Source of the DNA: Epiperipatus broadwayi
Lineage: Eukaryota; Onychophora; Udeonychophora; Euonychophora; Peripatidae
DNA length: 64,000 bases
Reading direction: 5' to 3'
Assembly (NCBI GenBank): GCA_028023455.1
Contig: JAQFVV010006221.1
Location: 1,740,001 to 1,804,000 of the forward strand
The translations under genes were made by a program, and so were the position numbers. The notes below the pieces were generated by a model. The model worked only from the letters and a program-made list of their open reading frames with translations, did not search any database and was not told the DNA's origin. Position 1 is the first letter of the stretch. Every line of letters begins with the position of its first letter. Positions 46,546 through 56,644 of this stretch are shown piece after piece.

Positions 46546-46700
46546 TTGTCTATTGTAAGATATACTGAAGCAGTCGGATCTGAGTTCGATCCTAGCTTCA
46601 TGACATCTAGCCATAAGCCCACTTCAAACCCTAGTACTAACCTTAAATTTCCGATGCAATGGGGCTTTATACATTCAATCCATGCTGATTTCCATAATGA
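46546..46700 (+). repeat. Possible tRNA-like SINE fragment
   Basis: GATCTGAGTTCGATCCTAGC contains a good B-box (GAGTTCGATCC). A clear A-box upstream is not visible. It directly follows the RTE fragment, so it may be a SINE or a chance match. Confidence 0.25.
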
Positions 46701-47746
46701 AAAACTTACTTCATAAATGGGTATTCAAATAACTAGTTTCAGATTTAAATTGATTAATTTTATTAATAAATTCATGATAGAATTATTCATGAATTTATAT
46801 GTATTACAACTGCGTGGATTGTGCATATATATTTGTAAATATTTAAATATATATAATTGTTTGAAAGTTTCATTGCATCGGGAATGTTTGATTTTATTTT
46901 TAAATAATTTGTTAAAGTTTTATTGATTAAAAGCTACATTCTTTCGATAAGCTTTCAGATTTTTCCCTTCCACAAAAACAACAGTTAAAGTTTTATTAAT
47001 TAGAAAAAAGATAAGGATTTCCTAATTAAAATCATTTTCTGATTTTAAGAATTCATTTTCTAATTAGAAAATAAATTCAAGTTAATGAGCTTGAAAGCCT
47101 TATTGAAGGAATGTATCTAAAAACAACCAGTAAATCTAAAAACATTGATAATGAAAGAAGCGCTAGCCTGAAGGCATCAGAGGACAGATATATAGCTCTG
47201 AAAAGTTTGGAGAAGCCATCTTTGTTGTAGAGAAGTGCAGTCAACTCTGTGCATTTTTAAATTATAAAATTAAAGTGTTCCGATCATGGTGAAGGGCTAA
47301 AACGTCAGGAATCTGGCTATTTGTTCCTGAAGTCCCCTAAAAATCTTCAATGAAGCTGCTGAATCCTTTCCGGACCAATCATGCTGCTAAAATTATAAAA
47401 AGCCACTAAAATGCTGTTCAAGTAATCGACTAAATGCATGCCTATGTTTTTACCAACCTGGACGTGTAAACTAAGAACCAGCCCCGGAAGAATTGGGTAA
47501 TATGTTTCCAAATGAATCTTAATCTTTCTGGCCAGTTTCGAACTTTACTTTACACTCCCTTTTAGAGCTCTTTTATTCTTTAATGTAATAATCCTTATAA
47601 AACCTTTTATTCATGCTACTGTAAACTTATATCATAATTATCTCAACCTCTAGTCTTTAAACTTTCTCTTTTTTAACTTGGCGGTTCATTTATTATATTA
47701 TATATATTTGTGTGCTTTATTAATGTCGTTTATTTTTAATTATATG
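46701..47746. other. Unassigned stretch with a GC-richer patch
   Basis: At about 47160-47460 the sequence is less AT-rich and includes GGTGAAGGGCTAAAACGTC, vaguely like degenerate PLE/hammerhead text, but no fold is supported. Confidence 0.35.
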
Positions 47747-47890
47747 CCAATAATCTTTCGACTCGATGAGCTCCTTTGTTCTATTTGCCTCACGCAAATA
47801 ATATAATATTAATTCTAATAGTAGTTCCCGCCCATTAGAACTAAATTTATAAGTTCTATCAATCATCGAGTCGAAAGAAATTATTACATG
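47747..47890. mobile_element. Hairpin, about 144 bp
   Basis: AATAATCTTTCGACTCGATGA and TCATCGAGTCGAAAGAAATTATT form terminal inverted repeats of about 21 bp around a GC-richer centre. MITE-like. Confidence 0.55.
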
Positions 47891-47951
47891 TTTACTATTT
47901 TTATAATTGGCTAATAAGCATTTATTTTATAACGTCTTGCGTGCGATTATA

Positions 47952-48145
47952 ATTACGATAGAATGACAGCCTGTTAAGCTAATTGCGCAGACGCTGTGAG
48001 AATATTAATAAATGAATACCTTCGAACAACCACATGATATAGTATTTATATAAGAGTAATGTGGTTGTTCGAAGGTATTCATTTATTAATAACATTCTCA
48101 CAGCATCTGCGCAATTAGCTTAACAGGCTGTCATTCTATCGTAAT
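47952..48145. mobile_element. Near-perfect 194-bp hairpin
   Basis: Two arms of about 84 bp (47952-48035 and 48059-48145) differ by one substitution and one 2-base indel, around a loop of about 23 nt. Arms contain ATTACGATAGAATGACAGCC, CTAATTGCGCAGA and CCTTCGAACAACCACAT. ATTGGCTAATAA occurs just right of the element and again at 47910. The high arm identity suggests a young foldback/MITE or recent inverted duplication. Confidence 0.75.
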
Positions 48146-49435
48146 TGGCTAATAATAAATTATTAGCTCCATTTCCAATCTATGCCCCAGCTATTTTCTC
48201 ATGTTTACCAATATGTATTTATTCCTATATATAATCTTAAAATGTTTTCTGCAAAAGGGTCGATAAAGGAATCAACTAAATATACTCTAATTCAAATTTC
48301 AGTTAATTGCTATTTAGATTCAGGAAGGGCACGATGATTGGGGCATAATTAATATGATTTGCAAATACTTTAAAATGGTTTTCGTTAAAAGCTCGTTTGA
48401 CTTTAATTAATTGATCAAGTCATCACGTAGAGTATTCTATATGGGTTTTAGTATTCAAATGATGACTATCAAGTCATCATCTTCGAACGTTGCTGACATA
48501 GGGCAATCTTCCGCTCCATTAGGCTGGTCGGTGATCATATTTCTGTTATTTAAATTATCGAGGAAGAAAGCTCTTCCTCTCCTGTTCATATTAGTCAAAG
48601 GGCATAAGACTTGTCAGACGCAAGCCGCCATAGGACTTCGATTATCGACTAGCCATCGTCTTTCAATTTCACTTTATAGCTCATAATTCGTCAGCACCGT
48701 TACCTCTCTGTTCCAGTAAAGCCCGCTCTGATGCTCGTAATTCGTGATTTAAATTAAAGTCCAACAAATTCTCCATTTTATCTCAAAATAAGTTTCTAAT
48801 AAAAATTAAAGTTATGCTCTAAAATACGTATCTTGCTCTTCATGAATGGATTTGCGAATGTGAAAATAAATATCACATTCTTTCGTATAAAATTAGAGTA
48901 AAAATTTCCTTTACTAATGAATACCTTTATCTGCCTTTTATTTTCTTGTTGGGGGCATAGACATAGAATTCCAATATTGCGTAATATTCGTTGGCATATA
49001 AGGACCGCCACTCTGATTATAATTATAAACTTTGTTTAAGGACTAGAATTAATTAATTTAATCTTTATTTAAAATCCAAACCAAACAAATTATTATTATT
49101 AAATATTTTCTAAACACACTTGGTTTCTTAGTGCTTAATTCTTTCATAATTATGTTAATGTTAATACTCGCTGTCTGTGTTGGCAACCCGAACATATACA
49201 TATGATTCGATTTAAAATTATTTTAATTATTTATTATCAGATATTAATATCAGTTCAGGGGTCTCTGATCCTCACCAACCGTTGAGCTAGTTTCTTGGCG
49301 CATAGCACTGTGCCGTCGATTTAGATTTCTACTAATCTGAGCTGGTGAGTTGGGTTTGAATTCAGTTTTGGTTCAGCTGAGTCTGGATCCAACTTGCAGT
49401 TTAGGTGGTGCATTTTTCGACTGGTACAATACTAA
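48146..49435. other. Unassigned, with GC-richer patch 48400-48760
   Basis: The patch has CG dinucleotides and open frames on both strands (91 codons on the plus strand; a minus-strand run of RRGRAFFLDNLNNRN type). It looks like decayed coding or a GC-richer repeat, but I cannot name a family. TTAGCTCAACGG-like A-box text near 49285 (minus) lacks a B-box. Confidence 0.3.
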
Positions 49436-49632
49436 TCATCATCATCAACCATTATCAATCCACTGCAGGATGAAAGTCTCTACAAGTTCAATCCATCTTC
49501 CCTGATCTTTAGCTTCTCCACATCACCACACACTTTCTTATTTCATCCATCTCACATGTGGTCTCTTTCTCAGTCTTTTACAATCTCTTGGAATCCAGTT
49601 TAAGATTTCAATTGTCCATCTATTATCTCTAA
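49436..49632 (-). mobile_element. RTE-like LINE, 3' terminal fragment
   Basis: ATCATCATCATCAACCATTA, CAATCCACTGCAGGATGAAA and CTTTTACAATCTCTTGGAAT mark the inverse of the RTE 3' end; ends at TCCATCTATTATCTC. Confidence 0.75.
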
Positions 49633-50435
49633 GATATACTAATAGATATATATACACATATGTTGTACTGAATTGTATATGTTAAGAAGTCTGCACTATA
49701 TATATGCTATACTGAATTGTATATGTTGAAAAGTGTGCAATATATATAATTATGTATGTGTTTTAAATATTACTATTTATGTAATGTTCATTAATCAAAA
49801 TCAATAATTTTATTCCTTTTTTGATTATTTAAATAAATGTTATGGACCTTCATAGAGAAAGTATAAACTTTCCAATATGAAAAATATTAGTATCTGTGAA
49901 TTTATATGATCTTCTAAAGATGTTGGAATTAAATAGAGGAACTGTGGTAATTCTGCTTTATTTAAATTTCATCAGATAGGAATAACCACTCCTTAAAACG
50001 AAAAAAATTCTTTATGTTTTATCAATAAAAATCATCTTAGCTATTTTATTTTAGTTATTTTAATCTGAGCATTTATTTCTTATTTTACTAATAACATTAA
50101 AAAGTATTTAATTTAAAGGGGAAAAAAATTCATAAAATATATTAAAAAATATTTGTCATAGAATCAGAATGACTAACAAAAATATTAAAATTTTATTGCT
50201 GCCATGCAAATAATATACAATTCAGTGTTTTATGTTGTATTAATGAATAAGCAACACCCATTTTCGTAACTTACATATTATTTATCCATGCACACAAGTA
50301 TATGTTGTAATAGATATTTGAGTTGTAGGAGTTGAGTGAATGACGAATTCATAAACCAATACCTGGATATATTTTGATATATCAAACATATAACAGAAAA
50401 AGGCTGAATGATGTGATTATATATATATTATAAAT
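49633..50435. other. AT-rich stretch, nothing recognised
   Basis: A short duplicated phrase ACTGAATTGTATATGTTGA occurs twice at about 49667-49735. No gene. Confidence 0.5.
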
Positions 50436-51960
50436 CATCATCATCATCAACCATTATCAGTCCACTGCAGGATGGTCTCTCCAAGTTCAAACCATCTCCG
50501 ATCTTTAGCTTCTCTTTTCCACAACACCCCTGCACACTTTCTTATTTCATCCATCCATCTCACATGTGGTCTCTTTCTGGGTCTTTTACAATCTCTTGGA
50601 ATCCCGTTTAAGATTTCAATTGTCCATCTATTATCATCTCTTCTAGCAGTATGTCCAGCCCAACTCCACTTGTCTTTTAATTTTTTCAATGAGGTCAATA
50701 ATACCTGTTTGTTGTCTTATCCATATGTTGCATTTTCTATCTCTTCTTGTTACTCTAAGATGCATCTCTCCATATTTCTTTGAGTGATCTGAAGTCTCTG
50801 TATTGCTCTTCTATTAAGTGTCCAAGTCTCAGATCCATAAGTAAGAACTGATAAAACATTTATTAAAAACCTTTCTTTTCAAACACATAGGCATATTTCA
50901 TTTTAGGCTCAAGTTACTTCTACCAAAAGCACTCCAACCAAGTTTAATTCTATGATTAATTTCATTCATTATATTTCTGTCTGTATTAATAATCTGACCA
51001 AGATATTTGTAGCTGTTAACTTCTTCTAACTCATCATAATCAGTCTTTATTTTCATATTTTGAGAAAATCCATTGAACATTACTTTAATTTTTTAAGTTA
51101 TATTTAGTCCTACTTTCCTCTAATAACTCCTGCAACATTTCCTGCAGCTCTAAAGCATTATTTGCAAAAACAACTACATATCTGCAAAATCTAAATGATT
51201 TAAATAATCTCCATTGACTTTCACTCCTTTAGATTCCCATTTTAATTCACAAAATACTTCTTGTAGCACTGCTGTAAAGTTTTAGATATGGAGTCACACT
51301 GTCTTACCCCCTTCTCAATATTGACTTTCCTAGTATCATTATGTAATCTAATTGTTATTGCATTTTTATAAATATTCTTTAAAATATGACAAGATCCTGG
51401 ATCTATACCTTGATGATCCAATACTTTAATTACTGAAGAAATGTTTATAGAATCAAATGCCTTTTTATAATCTACAAATCCAAATATGATCTACTGTACT
51501 AAAACCACTTTTAAATTTAGCTTGTTCTCCTGGTCAGTAGAAATCCAATGTTCTCTGTAGACGAGTTGTAATTATCTTGATAAAATTTTTGTATAAAACT
51601 GATAAAAGGCTAGTAGGTCTGTAATTTCTAATATCTTCTTAATCACCTTTTTAAAATATTAATACTGCATTCTTCCAATCATCTGTTATATCTTTTATCA
51701 TTTAGAAATTTAGTATATAATTTTTCTAAAAAAAAATTATATTTCTTCACCTGCTTCTTTAATATAATTCCATCATTACCTGGAACCTTTCCTTTCTTCA
51801 TAAATTTAATTGCATGTCTCACTTCTTCATTTACATTCTGGGAAATTCAGAAGATATAATAGATATGAGATACTTGTTCTTTATTACTAAATAATTCTTG
51901 ATAGAACTCTTTACCCATTTCATGATGTCATCTCTCTTTTTAAATAGTATATATAATCTT
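50436..51960 (-). pseudogene. RTE-like LINE with reverse transcriptase domain
   Basis: The longest RTE copy in the window. On the minus strand, from its 5' side, the translation gives EVRHAIKFMKKGKVPGNDGI near 51780-51840, NYRPTSLLSVLYKNFIKII near 51570-51640, then a FVDYKKAFDSIN region near 51450. RKVNIEKGVRQCDSIS lies near 51300, followed by the C-terminal WSWAGHTARRDDNRWT and RPRKRPHVRWMD near 50500-50690. The catalytic FADD box is ruined: near 51170-51198 it reads FADM then a stop. Several frameshifts are present. It ends in (ATC)n on the plus strand at 50437. The EEP endonuclease is not included (5'-truncated). Confidence 0.85.
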
Positions 51961-54098
51961 TACTCTGATTAATGAGGATAATTTGTGACAAGGTGGATCA
52001 TAAAGACTTCATATAAAAAATAAGGATGCAAAAAAAATTAATTCATTATTTTAAATTCAAACCATATAAAAATTTGATTAAATAAATAAAGCTTAACTGG
52101 AAAAAATGTTAATCAATGACTATACATTTCATTAAGCATATTACAAAAGTTATTAACCTGTGGATAAATATACTGTTTAAAACATTTTGGTAGCTATAAT
52201 ATTTTTTATAAAAAAAAATGTATAACTTTTTCTTTGAAGGTCCTCCATATTGTTTCTTATATTGCAGAGAAGGTTTCCCAATTCACGATTTCTTAAATTA
52301 AAATAAAGCATGAAAGAAAAGAATTAAGTAAATACAGTGTGTATTTTAAAACTAAAAAAAAAAAAATTAAATGAGATATGTATTTTTTAAATTTTATTTT
52401 TGATGCACTTTGTCCTATTATCAGTTTTTTATTATTGTAATATCTAACCAATGAAATTGAATTTTTTTTTTGCACCACTTAGTTTTTTAAAAAAAAAAAA
52501 ACACTTAATGAAATTAAATAAAAATTTAATAAAATAAATGTCTTGTACAGTTGATGGCCGATGTTTTAATAATCTAAGTGATTAAATCTTTTTTGTTTTG
52601 TTAATATTATAAAAATATATTTTTTTAAACAATTGCCATTATTTTGAATTTCAAAAACAAATTATAAGATCACTGAATTTGAACTTCTATTTAGTAAACT
52701 TTTATCATGAAAGTCGATTATTAACTACTTAATGCACAAAACTGCCCCCCCCCCCCGCAAAACAATTTACAATTACAATGACCATATTTTATAATTACGA
52801 TTAATATATTTTTTTGTCACAAGCAAAATAATGTTCATATGAATTTTAATCTTTGGTATTGATTGAGTGAATATATTTTACCTAATATACACATTTTAAA
52901 ATTTAATATTACATTTTATTATGTGATTAAAGCATGTTTTTGATTACTACTGTACTGAATTAAACTGGCATATATATATATAGTCATTAATAATGAAAGT
53001 CTTCTTTACTTTGAATGCATCACAAAAGAAAGCCCTGATTATCTTGTAAGAACATTGTACAAACATTTGACAAAATACATTAATTGTATTTTAATTCTAT
53101 AATAAAAAATATAATGTTGGATACTATATAATGAAACAGTCAATTTTGATCACTTGTCTGGGAGGGGTTTGATCAATGCACCTTTTCATGGTTTAGTTCA
53201 AGTAGGATCTGGCGTTTTTACCTCTGTATACTCTCAATTTATGGGGTTCGCTAGGTCCCTTTTTCTACCAGCCTCAACCTACAGTAAATTTCCCCTAACA
53301 TATTTTATCTCCATCTTTATGATCTGTAGTGCCATACATAAAATTAAAGACATTTGGTTAAATTATGTAATTAAATTTACACGCCCAATATAAGATTCAT
53401 AAATTAAAACTTTACACAAGATTTATAAATTAAAACTTTATATAAGATGTATAAATTAAAATTTCATAAAATAAATTCTTACCCAAAGTGCATGTTCCTT
53501 TCCTATCCTACGCTGCAATTATTTCTACAAATTTTTTTTTATAAAGATTCATCATTATATCTATTATTATTACTGTGCCAGTTTTAGCTTTATTTGAGTA
53601 CCCATACACCAATCTTGTTCATTAATCTCATTTTACTCGTTTCATTGACTGTCTTCAACTCAACTTCAGGTAAAACATAATTCAAGATACTGGATACACA
53701 TTTTATTTCTTTTCCCATTCCTGATGACAAAATTTATTATGAGAGACTTTTAGTCTTCCCGGGCACCAGTCATCAGTGAGCAAGTAAAGTTTCACATATA
53801 TACATCATATATTTCAAATTTTAAATTGTTTATCAGACCAATCTAAGTATAACCATAAAATATTTCACATTAACCACCCTATGTGCATATATATCAGCTC
53901 TGCACCTAGACAAAAAAAAAATTCATTTGAAGTTTTTAGGTATATGCCAAACAGAAATTTTTGCATATATAGTCTGGGGTACAAAATTTTATATCCACAT
54001 ACTAATAATTCTAAAATATGTCTAACGGGATTTACATTTTGAAACAAATGAAAAAAAAACAACTATTACATGATTTATCCCACGTCAATGTATCATAC
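51961..54098. other. AT-rich stretch, nothing recognised
   Basis: Includes a 13-C run at about 52745 and a 79-codon frame at 53154-53393 without recognised similarity. CTGATGA occurs on both strands at about 53724 and 53770 but no ribozyme fold is supported. Confidence 0.45.
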
Positions 54099-54109
54099 AT
54101 ATACAATGA

Positions 54110-55150
54110 AAAAACAAAAAATACTTAATTGTAATTATTAATTAGAGAAAATATAACTTACTATTAAAAATTTTCGGCTGAACGTTTTCGAGGAACCATG
54201 CCTCATACTCATAGCCTTCATGAAAAGTGTAATAAATATATGCAAATGTAAATATTCAAATAAGCTACTGTTACGTAGCCCATTTTTTCGAGATCTCGAA
54301 GCATGTGTCCTTTCTGTTAATGGCATGGATGTCTCTATTAATATAGAATGCCTCCTTTATTTTTCTCCTGTAATCATTTGGCTCTGAACATAAAATAATG
54401 GGGTTGGCAGGTATGAAGTTGTGCCCAGATTGTTTACTATGTTCGAAAAATACAGAGGATGTGTTGCTGTTCGTTTGAGCTCTGTTGAATGTGTAACGAT
54501 GTTGAGCCAATCTGGTATTAATTGTGGCTTTCGTTTCCCCATAATATGTAGCGTGGCATCCGGCTTGAGGGTAGGAAATAGAGTACACCACGTATGGGGT
54601 GAGCGATCGATCAATGTGGTCTTTAGAGTTATTGATTAACCTATTGGAATTGGGTGGAGTTCTGAATATTATGTTGAATTTATTGTTTAAAGTTTTCGTT
54701 AGTTTGCTGGATATTTTAGGGATGTAGGGGATTGTTATTCTAGGTAGATTAGTGCGAGGTAATTTATTGTTTATTGTACTATTAAATTTCATGATTTTCT
54801 TTTTAATGGTTTTATATTTGAATCATGCTGCCAATAGATCTTTAGTATAATTGTTTATATTTTCCTTCCTATGTGCTTCGTATTTTCACAGATGAAAGTT
54901 TCTAAACAAAAATGCATTAAGACCTGCAAATTTGTGCGATGTGGGTGAGTTAGAGTGGATACAGCTGCGAATTTCAAATGGTTTAACAATCATTTTGTAA
55001 TCTATTGAGTGGTGATTTCTCGATAAAGAGAGGTCGAGATATTTGAGTTCTTTATTATTTTCATATGTGTTGAGTTTTGTAATTCACGTTGTATATTTAA
55101 AATACTATTTTTAGAGGTTATGATGAAAATATCGTCTACATATCGTAATT
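54110..55150 (-). pseudogene. PLE left arm: RT tail plus GIY-YIG endonuclease, broken
   Basis: Minus-strand copy starting within the RT palm. It keeps RYVDDIFIIT (GAC GAT, rc of 55131-55136), so the catalytic Asp pair is intact. It then loses 19 bases (near 55069), giving a frameshift, and carries stops where the right arm has Cys (rc of 54886-54888) and Gly (rc of 54823-54825). The last 173 codons (54271-54792) are open and encode the endonuclease, but the first zinc-binding Cys of the CPQAGC motif is Tyr (rc of 54571-54573). Everything upstream of the palm is absent. Confidence 0.8.
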
Positions 55151-56440
55151 ATAGATTACCTTAATTTTGGCTCTTACACGATAAATTCGTCTTTTCAATT
55201 CATCTCCAGAATTAAAAATGCTCAAATCTCTCATAGTTCTGTTATGGTTACGATGGATGTGAAGGAATTATACGGATCAATTAATAGAAAAGCATCCATC
55301 CAAATTATACACGAAGAGCTGTTACAAGTATCTTGTCCTAATGAAAGAATTAAATTTATTATGGCCTTTTTGACATGGCTTGATTCCCATATATTTACAC
55401 TCTTCGAAAACAAATGGTACACAATGCAAGATGGTTGGCCCATGGGCCTTCCTATTAGTGGCGTTTTATCTAGTATATATTTAAATAAATACGAGCAATC
55501 CATCATTCCAAAATACTTCAACAGTAACCTAGACTTCATATATATACGATATGTAGACAATATTTTCATCATAACCTCTAAAAATAGTATTTTAAATATA
55601 CAACGTGAATTACAAAACTCAACCAAACTATCATTCACTATCACATATGAAAATAATAAAGAACTCAAATATCTCGACCTCTCTTTATCGAGAAATCACC
55701 ACTCAATAGATTACAAAATGATTGTTAAACCATTTGAAATTCGCAGCTGTATCCACCCTAACTCACCCGCATCGCACAAATTTGCAGGTCTTAATGCATT
55801 TTTGTTTAGAAACTTTCATCTGTGTAAATACGAAGCACATAGGAAGGAAAATATAAACAATTATACTAAAGATCTATTGGCAGCAGGATTCAAATATAAA
55901 ACCATTAAAAAGAAAATCATGAAATTTAATAGTACAATAAACAATAAATTACCTCGCACTAATCTACCTAGAATAACAATCCCCTACATCCCTAAAATAT
56001 CCAGCAAACTAACGAAAACTTTAAACAATAAATTCAACATAATATTCAGAACTCCACCCAATTCCAATAGGTTGATCAATAACTCTAAAGACAACATTGA
56101 TCGATCGCTCACCCCACACGTGGTGTACTCTATTTCCTGCCCTCAAGCCGGATGCCACGCTACATATTATGGGGAAACGAAAGCCACAATTAATACCAGA
56201 TTGGCTCAACATCGTTACACATTCAACAGAGCTCAAACGAACAGCAACACATCCTCTGTATTTTTCGAACATAGTAAAAAATCTGGGCACAACTTCATAC
56301 CTGCCAACCCCATTATTTTATGTTCAGAGCCAAATGATTACAGGAGAAAAATAAAGGAGGCATTCTATATTAATAGAGACATCCATGCCATTAACAGAAA
56401 GGACACATGCTTCGAGATCTCGAAAAAATGGGCTACGTAA
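55151..56440 (+). pseudogene. PLE right arm: RT and GIY-YIG endonuclease ORF, 5'-truncated
   Basis: A 398-codon frame from ATG 55244, open upstream to about 55151 (SYTINSSFQFISRIKNAQIS), so that ATG is internal and the protein lacks its N-terminus. RT motifs: VTMDV with the motif A Asp at residue 5, GWPMGLPISG at 64-73, and RYVDN at 102-106, where the second catalytic Asp is Asn (AAT at 55559-55561). LKYLDLSL follows at 141-148. The C-terminal GIY-YIG nuclease reads VVYSISCPQAGC (residues 293-304), TYYGET (307-312), R319, H323, and IKEAFYI with the probable catalytic Glu at 372. C299, C304, H343 and H349 could form the zinc finger typical of PLE nucleases. The ORF is long but the RT should be inactive. 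Confidence 0.85.
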
Positions 56441-56493
56441 CAGTAGCTTATTTGAATATTTACATTTGCATATATTTATTACACTTTTCATGA

Positions 56494-56536
56494 AGGCTAT
56501 GAGTATGAGGCATGGTTCCTCGAAAACGTTCAGCCG
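56494..56536 (+). ncRNA. Possible hammerhead relic in PLE 3' region
   Basis: GGCT...AGCC can form stem I, GAGG...CCTC a stem II-like helix around CATGGTT, followed by GAAAACGTT. CTGATGA is replaced by GAGTATGA, so the catalytic core is not conserved. The same text is present inverted at 54175-54217. Many PLEs carry hammerheads in their terminal regions; this may be a decayed or diverged one. Confidence 0.3.
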
Positions 56537-56644
56537 AAAAATTTTTAATAGTAAGTTATATTTTCTCTAATTAATAATTACAATTAAGTATTTTTTGTTT
56601 TTACATATAAGGAGAAATTAAAACCATATTTATATACAATGAAA

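Larger units (their letters stand above)
54099..56644. mobile_element. Penelope-like element as a giant inverted repeat
   Basis: Two oppositely oriented copies of one PLE: a left arm on the minus strand (54110-55150) and a right arm on the plus strand (about 55540-56601), joined by a loop (55151-55540) that belongs to the plus copy. The arms share about 1.05 kb at high identity. ATATACAATGAAA occurs at 54099-54111 and 56632-56644, a candidate 13-bp target duplication, though about 30 extra bases lie inside the right one. PLEs are known for inverted and tandem partial copies (pseudo-LTRs). Confidence 0.85.

Noticed and set aside
47280-47330. GGTGAAGGGCTAAAACGTC resembling a hammerhead
   Set aside because: No CTGATGA, no closed stem II, GAAA replaced by AAAA.
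49260-49400. tRNA-like A-box text (TAGCTCAACGG on the minus strand)
   Set aside because: No B-box at the right distance and no acceptor stem.
50472-50783. 103-codon plus-strand frame and similar ones at 32372-32875 and 46271-46558
   Set aside because: Antisense shadows of the RTE C-terminal coding region; they recur wherever the LINE 3' end occurs.
53154-53393. 79-codon plus-strand frame
   Set aside because: No similarity recognised and no gene context.
53690-53790. CTGATGA on both strands with a CTGG/CCGG hairpin and AAAAGTC on the minus strand, hammerhead-like
   Set aside because: The GAAA block is not in register and the 3' side cannot pair with the 5' side as stem I. Not a credible ribozyme.
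55231-55668. 145-codon minus-strand frame opposite the PLE ORF
   Set aside because: Antisense shadow of the RT ORF; no protein motif of its own.
56021-56290. 89-codon minus-strand frame, and its mirror at 54421-54639
   Set aside because: Antisense shadows of the GIY-YIG coding region, duplicated because the element is an inverted repeat.
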